Positions 6,618 to 14,066 of a DNA stretch of 64,000 bases are shown piece after piece (position 1 is the stretch's first letter; every line of letters begins with the position of its first letter). The translations under genes were made by a program, and so were the position numbers. This DNA comes from Chloroflexi bacterium HGW-Chloroflexi-6 (GTDB lineage Bacteria > Chloroflexota > Anaerolineae > Anaerolineales > Villigracilaceae). Under the pieces are notes generated by a model. It was not told the origin of the DNA and made no database searches. It saw only the letters and a program-made list of their open reading frames with translations. The DNA lies in the NCBI GenBank assembly GCA_002840685.1, contig PHBU01000012.1:124001-188000 (forward strand). The letters run 5' to 3'.

Positions 6618-9509
6618 ATGCAAAAAAAACATTTCCTTCCATTTCTGGTCACGATTCTGACCCTGGTGACCTTCCTGTTTAGCGCCCTGCCTCTGGATGC
6701 GGCGATTGCCCAGGTGGGTGGGCCCGGCGGCTGCACTCCTGACCCAACCGGAGGCGGTTGCCCGACCGAAGAACCGGATCCGGCCGATTCGGGCGAGAGA
6801 GCTCCGGCAACGCGGACACCTTTCCCAACCGCCACCCCGCTCAGCTTCAGCCTGCCCCAGCCTTCGCCGGAATTCCCTTTCAGGCCGACGCCGTTCGGGT
6901 TCCAGGCTCGGCCAACCGCCACACAGCCACTTGGAGTGGCCTTCCCGCTAGACCCTGACCTTGACCTGGAAGCCTGGGCGATCGAGGTCACCCAGGGCTT
7001 GCAGGATCTTGAGAACCGCATGCCCCTGGTCGCCCGGCGCGGGACGGTCATCCGCGTTTATGTGCGCAGCAAAAGCGGAACAATCCAGGGAGTGCGCGGT
7101 ATTATGCAGATCACCCAGAACGGCAAGGTGGTCGGGATAAGGCACTCGGACAACCAGCCCATTACCGCTTACGCAGACGGCGGCGATCGTCTGGATGTTG
7201 ATTCAACCTTGAACTTCAGTGCGCCGATCTATACCCGTGATGGCGATGTGAACTATAAAGTTTTTGTTTACCCTGTAAATACCCAGTTCCCGTACCAATA
7301 CGAAGTTACCGCCGAAAACAACTTCTTTGAAGTGGATGTGGAGTACCAGCCTGGGTCAGATGTCACGATTGTGATGCCCAGCATCCACATGCACATGTAT
7401 GATGAAGATGAGATTTTTCTCAACCAGATCATGGATTATGAATCCAATATGGATTCATACCGCATTGGTTTCGACTTGGAGCGTTACTACCCGGTTGTGG
7501 ATGTTAAGATTATCTCTTGGGCCTCGAAGATATACCCCACCGATCATAAGAAAAATGGCCCTCATTCTTCCGATGAATGGACTCTGATCAATAATGGAAC
7601 CGCTCCTTCTGAGATGATGGCCAAAATTCAGGTGGCCCGTGATGAGCATAATTACTACTCGGATGATTTTTGGTATGGCATGCTCGACCCAACCCTGCCC
7701 TGGTGGTGGAATATTCTGGATGAAGATGGAAATAAGACCTATAACAAAGAAGGGGAAGAAAGTAAATTCTTTGCCACCGGTTTTTCCAACGGAACAGTCG
7801 CGATTGGCCTGATGCTGACCAATTTCGACCCCGATTCGCCCTGGTGGGTGGAGGGTGGTGTAACCGGCGCCCACGAAGGCGGTCACAACTATGGGCTGGG
7901 GCATTACCTGTGCAATGGGAACGAGGATCTGGGCGGCGGAATTGATCCCAACTACCCCTACCCGGAAGTGATTGGCGATGGTGTGGTTAATTGCAGCCTC
8001 GCCGCCGTTGACCCGCTGGGCTTTTACGGGTTCGACTGGGGCTGGGGTCTCTGGCCGCACCTGAACGGCCCTACAGTCATCAGCAATGACCCTGCCGAAG
8101 CCGCTCCAAACCGCGGCTTTCCCACCATGGGTTATCGCCGCCCGCAGTACGTGGATGTTTTCACCTACTGCACCTTGCTAAATCAGTTCGGCGTCCCCTG
8201 TAATTTGGGAGACCTGGGCGTCAGTATTATTCCCGATTCGATGAAACTAGCCAGCCTGGACAACCTGCCTTTCGCTCACGATGATGGAGAAGGCGAGTTG
8301 CCGGAATATCTTGAAAATGTCAACGATTTCCTGCGGGTGTATGGAGCGATCGGTTTCAAGGACAATGTTGCATCCTTTACCGATGTCATCCGCACCGACA
8401 CGCTGACAGAAAAGCAGATCCAGGCCGTCATCCAGCACGCCGGTCACGTTCACCACGCGGAAGATGAAGGGCTAACCACCCCTTACATGCTCAGCCTTGA
8501 AGACGCATCCGGCAATCCGCTCTTCAGCCTGCCCCTGTACAACACCGAATCGCCTCATGAGAAATCGATTGGGCAGAGCTTCAACGAGGTGATACCCTTC
8601 GTGTCTGGCACCAAATTCATCCGCATTCGCAGCGGCGAGGCCATCCTGGCTGAGCGCAGGGTCAGCAACAACGCGCCAAAGGTTAGCATCAATACCCAGA
8701 ATCGCGGCGGCGCGCTGGCCCTGCCGGTTGAAGTTTCCTGGTCTGGCATTGATCCCGATGGCGAACCCCTGACCTATACCCTGCAATACAGTTACGATGG
8801 CGGGGAAAACTGGACCTCCCTGTTGAGAGACCTGGAGAACACAGGCGTCATCATCGAGTCTTTTGATGGCATACCGGGCAGCGAAAATGGCTTCTTCCGC
8901 GTGGTGGCCAATGACGGCGTCAATACTGCCTTTGACGCCAACGATGTTGCCTTTACCATCCCGGACAGTCCTCCCGTTTCAACGATTGTCAGCCCGGTAA
9001 ATGCCTTTGTCGCCCCACAAGGTGGGGCATTGACCCTGACCGGTCAATCGATTGACATGGAAGACGGTTTCCTGGCTGGCGAATCGTTGGAGTGGACATC
9101 CGATATTGACGGCTTGCTCGGGACAGACGAAGAGTTAATCGTTTATAGCCTGTCGCCCGGTGTGCATGAGATCAAACTGACTGGCATCGACTCGAAGGGC
9201 CAGCGTGGCGAAGCGATCGTTTATGTTAATGTTGATCCCAATAATTCCATCGCGCTGCCCAGCCAGCAGGAGATCGACGATGTGACCGCCTTTTTTGCGG
9301 GCGATGTGCCCGAACAGGCGCGGCCTGTGGATGCTGTTGAGCCCGTAGGGCCCGAATCGACTGCCACGCCCGCAGCGGCTCAGCCCGAGCCTGACGCGCA
9401 GCCTGCGGCACAAGCCGCATCTGGCTTGCCGCTGGGGTTGCTGGCTGGCGTAGGAGTTGGGCTGGTTCTGCTTGCCGGTTTCTTCGCCCTGCGCAACCGA
9501 AACAAGTAG
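6618..9509 (+). CDS. Cell-surface metzincin-like zinc metalloprotease
   Basis: A 963-residue exported protein. The ATG follows a strong AAGGAGG. A signal peptide (about 1-32, ending AIAQ) precedes a mature N-terminus with GCT and CPTEEP motifs and a Pro/Thr linker. HEGGHNYGLGH at residues 419-429 fits the metzincin zinc-site pattern HExxHxxGxxH, and TMGY downstream could be the Met-turn. Residues about 690-890 look like two Ig/Big-type beta domains. A Pro/Ala-rich linker, one transmembrane helix (about 937-957) and a basic tail RNRNK follow, so the enzyme should sit on the outer face of the membrane. The family is not one I can name; M6/M43-like is possible. The substrate is unknown. Confidence 0.85.
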   Translation: MQKKHFLPFLVTILTLVTFLFSALPLDAAIAQVGGPGGCTPDPTGGGCPTEEPDPADSGERAPATRTPFPTATPLSFSLPQPSPEFPFRPTPFGFQARPTATQPLGVAFPLDPDLDLEAWAIEVTQGLQDLENRMPLVARRGTVIRVYVRSKSGTIQGVRGIMQITQNGKVVGIRHSDNQPITAYADGGDRLDVDSTLNFSAPIYTRDGDVNYKVFVYPVNTQFPYQYEVTAENNFFEVDVEYQPGSDVTIVMPSIHMHMYDEDEIFLNQIMDYESNMDSYRIGFDLERYYPVVDVKIISWASKIYPTDHKKNGPHSSDEWTLINNGTAPSEMMAKIQVARDEHNYYSDDFWYGMLDPTLPWWWNILDEDGNKTYNKEGEESKFFATGFSNGTVAIGLMLTNFDPDSPWWVEGGVTGAHEGGHNYGLGHYLCNGNEDLGGGIDPNYPYPEVIGDGVVNCSLAAVDPLGFYGFDWGWGLWPHLNGPTVISNDPAEAAPNRGFPTMGYRRPQYVDVFTYCTLLNQFGVPCNLGDLGVSIIPDSMKLASLDNLPFAHDDGEGELPEYLENVNDFLRVYGAIGFKDNVASFTDVIRTDTLTEKQIQAVIQHAGHVHHAEDEGLTTPYMLSLEDASGNPLFSLPLYNTESPHEKSIGQSFNEVIPFVSGTKFIRIRSGEAILAERRVSNNAPKVSINTQNRGGALALPVEVSWSGIDPDGEPLTYTLQYSYDGGENWTSLLRDLENTGVIIESFDGIPGSENGFFRVVANDGVNTAFDANDVAFTIPDSPPVSTIVSPVNAFVAPQGGALTLTGQSIDMEDGFLAGESLEWTSDIDGLLGTDEELIVYSLSPGVHEIKLTGIDSKGQRGEAIVYVNVDPNNSIALPSQQEIDDVTAFFAGDVPEQARPVDAVEPVGPESTATPAAAQPEPDAQPAAQAASGLPLGLLAGVGVGLVLLAGFFALRNRNK

Positions 9510-9521
9510 CAGCATGGATGT

Positions 9522-9558
9522 AACCGGGTAAGAGATACCATCTCTTACCCGGTTTTTT
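9522..9558 (+). terminator. Terminator of the metalloprotease gene
   Basis: A perfect 15-bp stem (9522-9536 with 9540-9554) around loop ACC, followed by a T-run and located 13 bp after the stop codon. Confidence 0.85.
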
Positions 9559-9563
9559 AAAAG

Positions 9564-9620
9564 AAAGCCTTCAAAGCCGGGTTTGTTTTTGCAAATTTAT
9601 TGGCCGGCTTTGAAGGCTTT
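9564..9620. repeat. 17-bp perfect inverted repeat with a 23-nt spacer
   Basis: AAAGCCTTCAAAGCCGG at 9564-9580 is repeated in reverse complement at 9604-9620, just behind the terminator. It may be a second terminator (TTTT follows) or an RNA or protein site near the promoter of the next gene. Confidence 0.6.
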
Positions 9621-9649
9621 TCGCGCATCCGGTTTTTTTAGATTGCGTA

Positions 9650-9692
9650 TTGACAAAATAGAATTAATGTTCTATATTTAGAACACGCGTTC
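9650..9692 (+). promoter_or_regulatory. Sigma-70 promoter with overlapping SOS-box-like operator
   Basis: TTGACA (9650-9655), a 17-nt spacer and TATATT (9673-9678) make a near-consensus promoter. GAACACGCGTTC at 9681-9692 fits the gram-positive LexA box GAACNNNNGTTC, including the RNRY centre. A second palindrome GTTCTAtattTAGAAC (9669-9684) spans the -10. LexA control is inferred from the match; no lexA gene is in the window. Confidence 0.6.
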
Positions 9693-9726
9693 GATAAATC
9701 TGCATGGCCAAAAAGGAGTAATTGCC

Positions 9727-10422
9727 ATGAATAAATTTCCAATCAATTTAATGTCAACTTTTCGTGGTGTCGGTAAAAGTCGTGGGGCGCTTTTTGGCGG
9801 TATTCTGATGCTGGCCCTCCTGGCTTTTGAAATTTTCAACTACACCACCACCGATTTTGCCTTGACCGATGTGCTTGGGGCAAACCTGAAATTTCTAGGC
9901 CTGCGCTGGGCGACCATCCTCTCGATCGCCTTCTGCGCGATCGACTTTGCCGGCATCGCACGCCTGTTCACCCCTGAACAGGGCCAGAATGAGCCGGTCG
10001 AGGTCTGGTATCTGTTTGGAGCCTGGGTATTGGCCGCGGCGATGAATGCGACGCTGACCTGGTGGGGCGTTTCTGTCGCCATCAACAGTCACACTGCTCA
10101 GGGGGCCTCCATTGTCGGTCGCGATGTGATGAGCAATGTTGTGCCGGTTTTTGTGGCTGTGATGGTCTGGCTGATCCGTATTCTGATCATCGGGACTTTT
10201 TCGATGGCCGGCGAGCGCCTGTTCTCGATGGATGCCGCGCGCGCCAACCGTCAGCCTGCCAACCGTTACGAAGCGCCGCGCCCGGCTGTCAGCAACAACG
10301 CTCCGCGTCCCATGCCGCGCCCTGAACCCGCCGCACCGCTGCGCACCCGCAGTGAGCCAAGCTACCACCCGGTAGGCATGGCCGCCAAGTCACGTGAAGA
10401 TGAAAAAGTGACCTGGCGCTAA
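9727..10422 (+). CDS. Four-helix membrane protein with a Pro/Arg-rich tail, function unknown
   Basis: 231 residues, with AAAGGAG placed well before the ATG. Four hydrophobic segments lie near residues 20-42, 57-82, 97-120 and 138-160. A cytoplasmic-type tail of about 70 residues follows, rich in Pro, Arg, Asn and Ala. I do not recognise the family. It has its own strong promoter with an SOS-box-like site, and a bidirectional terminator separates it from a convergent small membrane protein gene. A role in the DNA-damage response or a phage remnant is possible but only inferred from the box. Confidence 0.75.
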   Translation: MNKFPINLMSTFRGVGKSRGALFGGILMLALLAFEIFNYTTTDFALTDVLGANLKFLGLRWATILSIAFCAIDFAGIARLFTPEQGQNEPVEVWYLFGAWVLAAAMNATLTWWGVSVAINSHTAQGASIVGRDVMSNVVPVFVAVMVWLIRILIIGTFSMAGERLFSMDAARANRQPANRYEAPRPAVSNNAPRPMPRPEPAAPLRTRSEPSYHPVGMAAKSREDEKVTWR

Positions 10423-10443
10423 AGCGTGGATGTTCACAACTAA

Positions 10444-10480
10444 AAAAGACCTTTCTGGCTTGGGCCCAGAAAGGTCTTTT
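10444..10480. terminator. Bidirectional terminator between convergent genes
   Basis: A perfect 15-bp stem (10444-10458 with 10466-10480), A-rich on the left and T-rich on the right, so it can stop transcription of both the 9727 gene and the 10499 gene. Confidence 0.85.
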
Positions 10481-10498
10481 CGTTTGTTTGTTGTTTTG

Positions 10499-10822
10499 TT
10501 AACCTACACCCTCAATATCTTGTTTTTGCTGTTCGGCCTTGCCTTGTACAAATTTGAACACATCATGTACAACGTTTGAACCACGACTGGCGATGATCCC
10601 GGTCAGGATCGAACCGAGAAAGGGGACAGCGACCACGAAACCAAGTTCTGCAAACAGATCGACATTGGTTGCCACGCAGACAACAATACCAACAATAATC
10701 GAGACAACTTTGTCCAACTTCCAGCCGGTTTCTTTGTCATAAATTGGTTTGATGGTTTGAATGATTGCTTCAACCAGGAAGGCGACCAGGGCAAGGTGAG
10801 TAAAATCGAGCGAGGTTTCCAT
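10499..10822 (-). CDS. Small membrane protein, holin-like in layout
   Basis: 107 residues with AAGGAG before the ATG at 10822. Hydrophobic segments lie near residues 8-24, 38-55 and 62-80, with a polar C-terminus containing SRGSNVVHDVFKFVQG. From memory, small membrane proteins with an SRGSN..HD motif near the C-terminus occur in prophage and phage-like loci of other bacteria. That would make this a holin-like candidate, but I could not check it. It is the convergent neighbour of the SOS-box gene. Confidence 0.7.
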   Translation of the reverse strand: METSLDFTHLALVAFLVEAIIQTIKPIYDKETGWKLDKVVSIIVGIVVCVATNVDLFAELGFVVAVPFLGSILTGIIASRGSNVVHDVFKFVQGKAEQQKQDIEGVG

Positions 10823-10897
10823 AATTTCTCTCCTTTTGGGTTCGGATAAGACTATTGTACAGGAATTTTGCTGTTACGCGCAACCAGTTTTTCAAAT

Positions 10898-11764
10898 TCA
10901 ATCGCTCAGCGTGCTTTCGCCGTGTGCCAGGATGTAGAAACTGCGTGGAGTGTCTCCCGAACGATCGAAGATCAGATCGGTTACCAGGTAGCCTTGCCCA
11001 AAGCAGGTTGTGAACACCTCGCGGCTGAACAGGCGCCAGGCGCGCGCCAGCGCGAAATCCTGTCGCTTGAGAGCCATGAAGTCGGACGGGATTTCTACCA
11101 GGGCCAGGGAATCTTGTGGGGTGGAGAAATTTTCAGGCGGGCGCACCAGACCATCAGGGGTTGCGTTGCCGCGGTACAAGGTCTGGATGTTGGCGGTGGC
11201 GTAATGGTCAAGGGCCAGGCTGGGGCGCGGACGGCGCCCCAATCTTCGGCTGACCCGGCGGCTGTTGATCCACCAGTCAACCTGAAAGCGGTCTGTTTCC
11301 ATCCCGAGATTGAGTCCATCGCGCAATGGGCCGTACAGGTTTGGCAGGTAGGTATTGCAGATTGCGCCGAGGCGGGTGATGTTGAGGTGCGCGTTGCGGC
11401 TGAGCAGGGGATCATAGGTCCAGGTTGCCAGCGACAGGCCCTGTTTGCGCAGCATTTGCCATTGGGCGCGTTTCAGCGCGAAACCGATCCCGGCATTTTG
11501 ATAATCGGGGTGGACGCCCAATTCGTGTGAGCAGTGTTTGGGTTGCGGGCCGTCTGGAAGGCTATAAAGCCCGGGGAAGCCGACCAAAAGGCCAACCAGC
11601 TTTTCCCCATCGTAGGAGCCGAGCACAAGCCCGCCGTTGTGGGCGAAGGTCATCAAAATATGGCCGGGCAGGATCTCGGCATCGGAGCCGGGCCATACCA
11701 GGCGCTGCAAGTTTTCAACCTGGGTCATTTCTTCAGGGGTTTCAAGGATGCGAATGGTGGGCAT
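10898..11764 (-). CDS. GNAT-superfamily N-acetyltransferase (COG3375-like)
   Basis: 288 residues. The N-terminal half shows a GNAT fold pattern: GLVLGSYDGEKLVGLLVGFP (strands 2-4), then HSHELGVHPDYQNAGIGFAL-type residues (CSHELGVHPDYQNAGIG), the acetyl-CoA pyrophosphate-binding loop. The C-terminal half (VDWWINS, DRFQVDWW) is typical of the larger COG3375 group. The acceptor substrate is unknown. Its ATG lies 2 bp after the stop of the upstream SDR gene, so both are probably co-transcribed. Confidence 0.85.
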   Translation of the reverse strand: MPTIRILETPEEMTQVENLQRLVWPGSDAEILPGHILMTFAHNGGLVLGSYDGEKLVGLLVGFPGLYSLPDGPQPKHCSHELGVHPDYQNAGIGFALKRAQWQMLRKQGLSLATWTYDPLLSRNAHLNITRLGAICNTYLPNLYGPLRDGLNLGMETDRFQVDWWINSRRVSRRLGRRPRPSLALDHYATANIQTLYRGNATPDGLVRPPENFSTPQDSLALVEIPSDFMALKRQDFALARAWRLFSREVFTTCFGQGYLVTDLIFDRSGDTPRSFYILAHGESTLSD

Positions 11765-11766
11765 GG

Positions 11767-12699
11767 TCAGGGACGTTTATAGAGAGTTTTCAGAGCATCC
11801 CGTCGCCAGTCAATCGCTTTCAGGTGGTCGAGGCGGTAGGTGAAGCGCGCCGGAACAAAGCCAAAGATGCGCGAGATGGTATCGCTGGGGGCGGTGCGGT
11901 TGTAGCCCAGGTAATCGACCCAGTAAGTCGAAAAAGGGAAGTTGGGCACCATACTTTGCATCAAAACCGTCAGGCTGCGCAGATAGGGCAGGCCAAGCGG
12001 CAAGATGAGCGGTTTTTTGCCAATCACAGACAGAATGATATCAAGCACCTGACGAAAGGAAAAGTATTCTGCACCGCCCACTTCGTAGGTCTGGTTTGCC
12101 ATTTCGGGGTTGTCGAGTGACCAGAGTAGGCAGGTCACCAGGTCTTCAACCCACAACGGCTGGATCAGCACTTCGCCTTGCCCGGGTACGAACATGACCG
12201 GGAAGAGCGCCGCCAGCCTGGCCAGCGAGGTGGTGAAGTGGTCTTCAGGGCCGTACAAAAGCCCGGAGCGGAAGATGGTATACGGCACCCCGCTTTTGCG
12301 GATGTGTTCTTCGGCCACGCCTTTCATTTTGAGCACCGGATAGAACGAGGAACGGTCCGCGCCCAAATGGCTGACGTAGAAAAAGTGTTGGATGCGCGCC
12401 TGGGCGGCTACGCGCGCCAGGTTGGCTGTGCCGCGCGCGTCTGTTTCGAGGATGTTTCCGCGCGCTCCTTCGTGTTCGGCGCCGGCCAGATGGTAGATCA
12501 CATCCACCCCGCGCAGGGCGGCGCGCAGACCGCGCTCATCACCCAGCGAAGTAACGGCGACTTCGACCGCCACGCCGCGCGGCAAGGCCGGGGTGCGCTT
12601 CGAAGGGCGCACCAAAGTCCGCACTTGTTGACCGGTGCTGACCAATTGTCGGATCAAAGCCCGGCCGAGAAAACCTGTTCCGCCTGTTACCAGAATCAT
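11767..12699 (-). CDS. NAD(P)-dependent SDR family protein (epimerase/NDUFA9-like)
   Basis: 310 residues beginning MILVTGGTGFLGRALIRQL, the Rossmann TGxxGxxG site. YHLAGAEHEG, FYVSHLGAD and FRSGLLYGPED follow the atypical SDR pattern of complex-I-NDUFA9-like proteins, in which the catalytic Tyr is often replaced. The open frame extends upstream to 12987, but the ATG at 12699 starts the Rossmann strand. TATAAT (12707-12712, minus strand) is 7 nt before this ATG, suggesting a leaderless transcript. Quinone-binding or sugar-nucleotide chemistry is possible; the substrate is not evident. Confidence 0.85.
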   Translation of the reverse strand: MILVTGGTGFLGRALIRQLVSTGQQVRTLVRPSKRTPALPRGVAVEVAVTSLGDERGLRAALRGVDVIYHLAGAEHEGARGNILETDARGTANLARVAAQARIQHFFYVSHLGADRSSFYPVLKMKGVAEEHIRKSGVPYTIFRSGLLYGPEDHFTTSLARLAALFPVMFVPGQGEVLIQPLWVEDLVTCLLWSLDNPEMANQTYEVGGAEYFSFRQVLDIILSVIGKKPLILPLGLPYLRSLTVLMQSMVPNFPFSTYWVDYLGYNRTAPSDTISRIFGFVPARFTYRLDHLKAIDWRRDALKTLYKRP

Positions 12700-12804
12700 G
12701 GCTGAGATTATACCCGTTCTGAGCTTGTCATTTTTGGCCCGGCGCGGCACGAATCTTGCAACGTTATGATGAACCCCTTTACTCCATCTAACCCGCGAGG
12801 AATC

Positions 12805-12993
12805 ATGAAAAACGAACCCATTCAAGCATGCGCCGCCGATCAGCCCTCGCCTCATGGTTGGCGGCTGGATACTTTGCGTCCGCTGCTCAAAAAATTTCAG
12901 CAACAGTTGGCTGCCCCGAAACCAACACTCACACGCGAACAAAACGTACCTTCGGGCCTTGCAGATGCAACCAGGGTTGACAGGCAAACCTGA
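12805..12993 (+). CDS. Small hypothetical protein upstream of the glycosidase-like gene
   Basis: A 62-residue frame (MKNEPIQACAADQ ... RVDRQT) whose ATG follows GAGGAAT. It is soluble and polar, with no recognised motif. Its stop lies 12 bp before the next start, so translation may be coupled. An upstream ATG at 12766 is an alternative. TATGAT at 12765-12770 could be a -10. Coding status is uncertain. Confidence 0.4.
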   Translation: MKNEPIQACAADQPSPHGWRLDTLRPLLKKFQQQLAAPKPTLTREQNVPSGLADATRVDRQT

Positions 12994-13005
12994 TGGGAGA
13001 TGGCG

Positions 13006-13995
13006 ATGAAAAAGATATTTCTTCTAACTTGTGTTTTGTTGGTGGCGTGGGGGGCTTTTCCGCAAAAGGCTTGGGCTGCGCGCGGCACACCCGAGTCTCC
13101 ACATTTTGGCTACGGATTGCGCGTGGATGTGAACGGCGCGCAGATCGAAGAATCCCTGTTTTTGGCCGCTCAAATGGGGCTGGATTGGGTTGCGCTGGAT
13201 TTCGACTGGAATGCTGCCTGGCCCGATCCGTCTCGTTGGGACAGTTCAACGCCGTTTGGACGCGCTGCGCGCCTCGCCGACAACCTCGGCCTGACTCTTG
13301 TTTTCTCGATCAGCAACCCACCTGCCTGGGCGATGACTCCGGCGGGGCCGCATCCCGAATTGACCGCTGCCCTGTTGTGCGATTTGAAACAGCTTTTTCC
13401 GAACTTGCAAGCGGTGGAGCTATATCCGCGCGCCAATACCCTGGCGGGCTGGGGCGCGCAGCCAGACCCGGTTCGTTACGCGGCGCTTTTGCAAGTCGCC
13501 CAGGAGCGCCTTGAGCGCAAACAGCTTGCGATCCTTTTGCTGGCGGGTGGCCTGACCAATCGCACCTCAGCCCTCGAAGACCAGCCGGATACTGTTTTTT
13601 TGCAAGGGCTTTATGCTGCAGGCGCAACCCCTCAGGTTGTAAGCCTGCGCATTGAGCAGATCTCCGGGTCGCCGCTTGATGAGCCGGAGGCCAGTAGCCT
13701 GCGCCATTTTGAGCAAATTAGAGCAGTCATGAACGCCAACCATCAGGAAAAATCCCTGATCTGGGTGACAGGCTTTGATTTACCGGCCGAGCTTGTCACA
13801 GCGGATGTGCAGATCCAGTCTGATTGGCTGGCGCAAGCCTATGGTTTAATGCGCTCCCGCCTGTATTTTGGCGCATCTTTTTATGTCTGCTATAACGCTT
13901 CAACGACCGGGCCTGTTCGGGCTTGCCTGCTGGACCGGGATGGTTTGTCCCATCCATTTTTGACCCGCCTGGGTTTTCTGATCGGAGGAAATTAA
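13006..13995 (+). CDS. Secreted glycosidase-like TIM-barrel protein lacking both catalytic glutamates
   Basis: 329 residues from ATG 13006, which has GGGAG at 6-nt spacing. The ATG at 13000 is too close to that site. A signal peptide ends at AWAA. The body resembles clan GH-A glycosidases (GH5/GH39-like): DWVALDFDWNAAWPDP, LGLTLVFSISNPPAWA, and a final strand FGASFYVCYN. Where active enzymes have WNEPN the sequence reads LYPRAN. Where they have the nucleophile TEFG it reads TGFD. Both acid residues therefore appear missing, which suggests a binding role rather than hydrolysis. The alignment is by eye. It lies 71 bp before the HD-GYP gene. Confidence 0.75.
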   Translation: MKKIFLLTCVLLVAWGAFPQKAWAARGTPESPHFGYGLRVDVNGAQIEESLFLAAQMGLDWVALDFDWNAAWPDPSRWDSSTPFGRAARLADNLGLTLVFSISNPPAWAMTPAGPHPELTAALLCDLKQLFPNLQAVELYPRANTLAGWGAQPDPVRYAALLQVAQERLERKQLAILLLAGGLTNRTSALEDQPDTVFLQGLYAAGATPQVVSLRIEQISGSPLDEPEASSLRHFEQIRAVMNANHQEKSLIWVTGFDLPAELVTADVQIQSDWLAQAYGLMRSRLYFGASFYVCYNASTTGPVRACLLDRDGLSHPFLTRLGFLIGGN

Positions 13996-14066
13996 GTCTA
14001 TACAAAATTATCAGAATCTGGCGAATCTGGGTAATTTTTTTTTATTGCGCCAAAGAGTGTTGTAAA

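Noticed and set aside
11425..12120. Open frame of 231 codons on the + strand over the GNAT and SDR genes
   Set aside because: It is antisense to two well-supported genes and low-complexity in composition.
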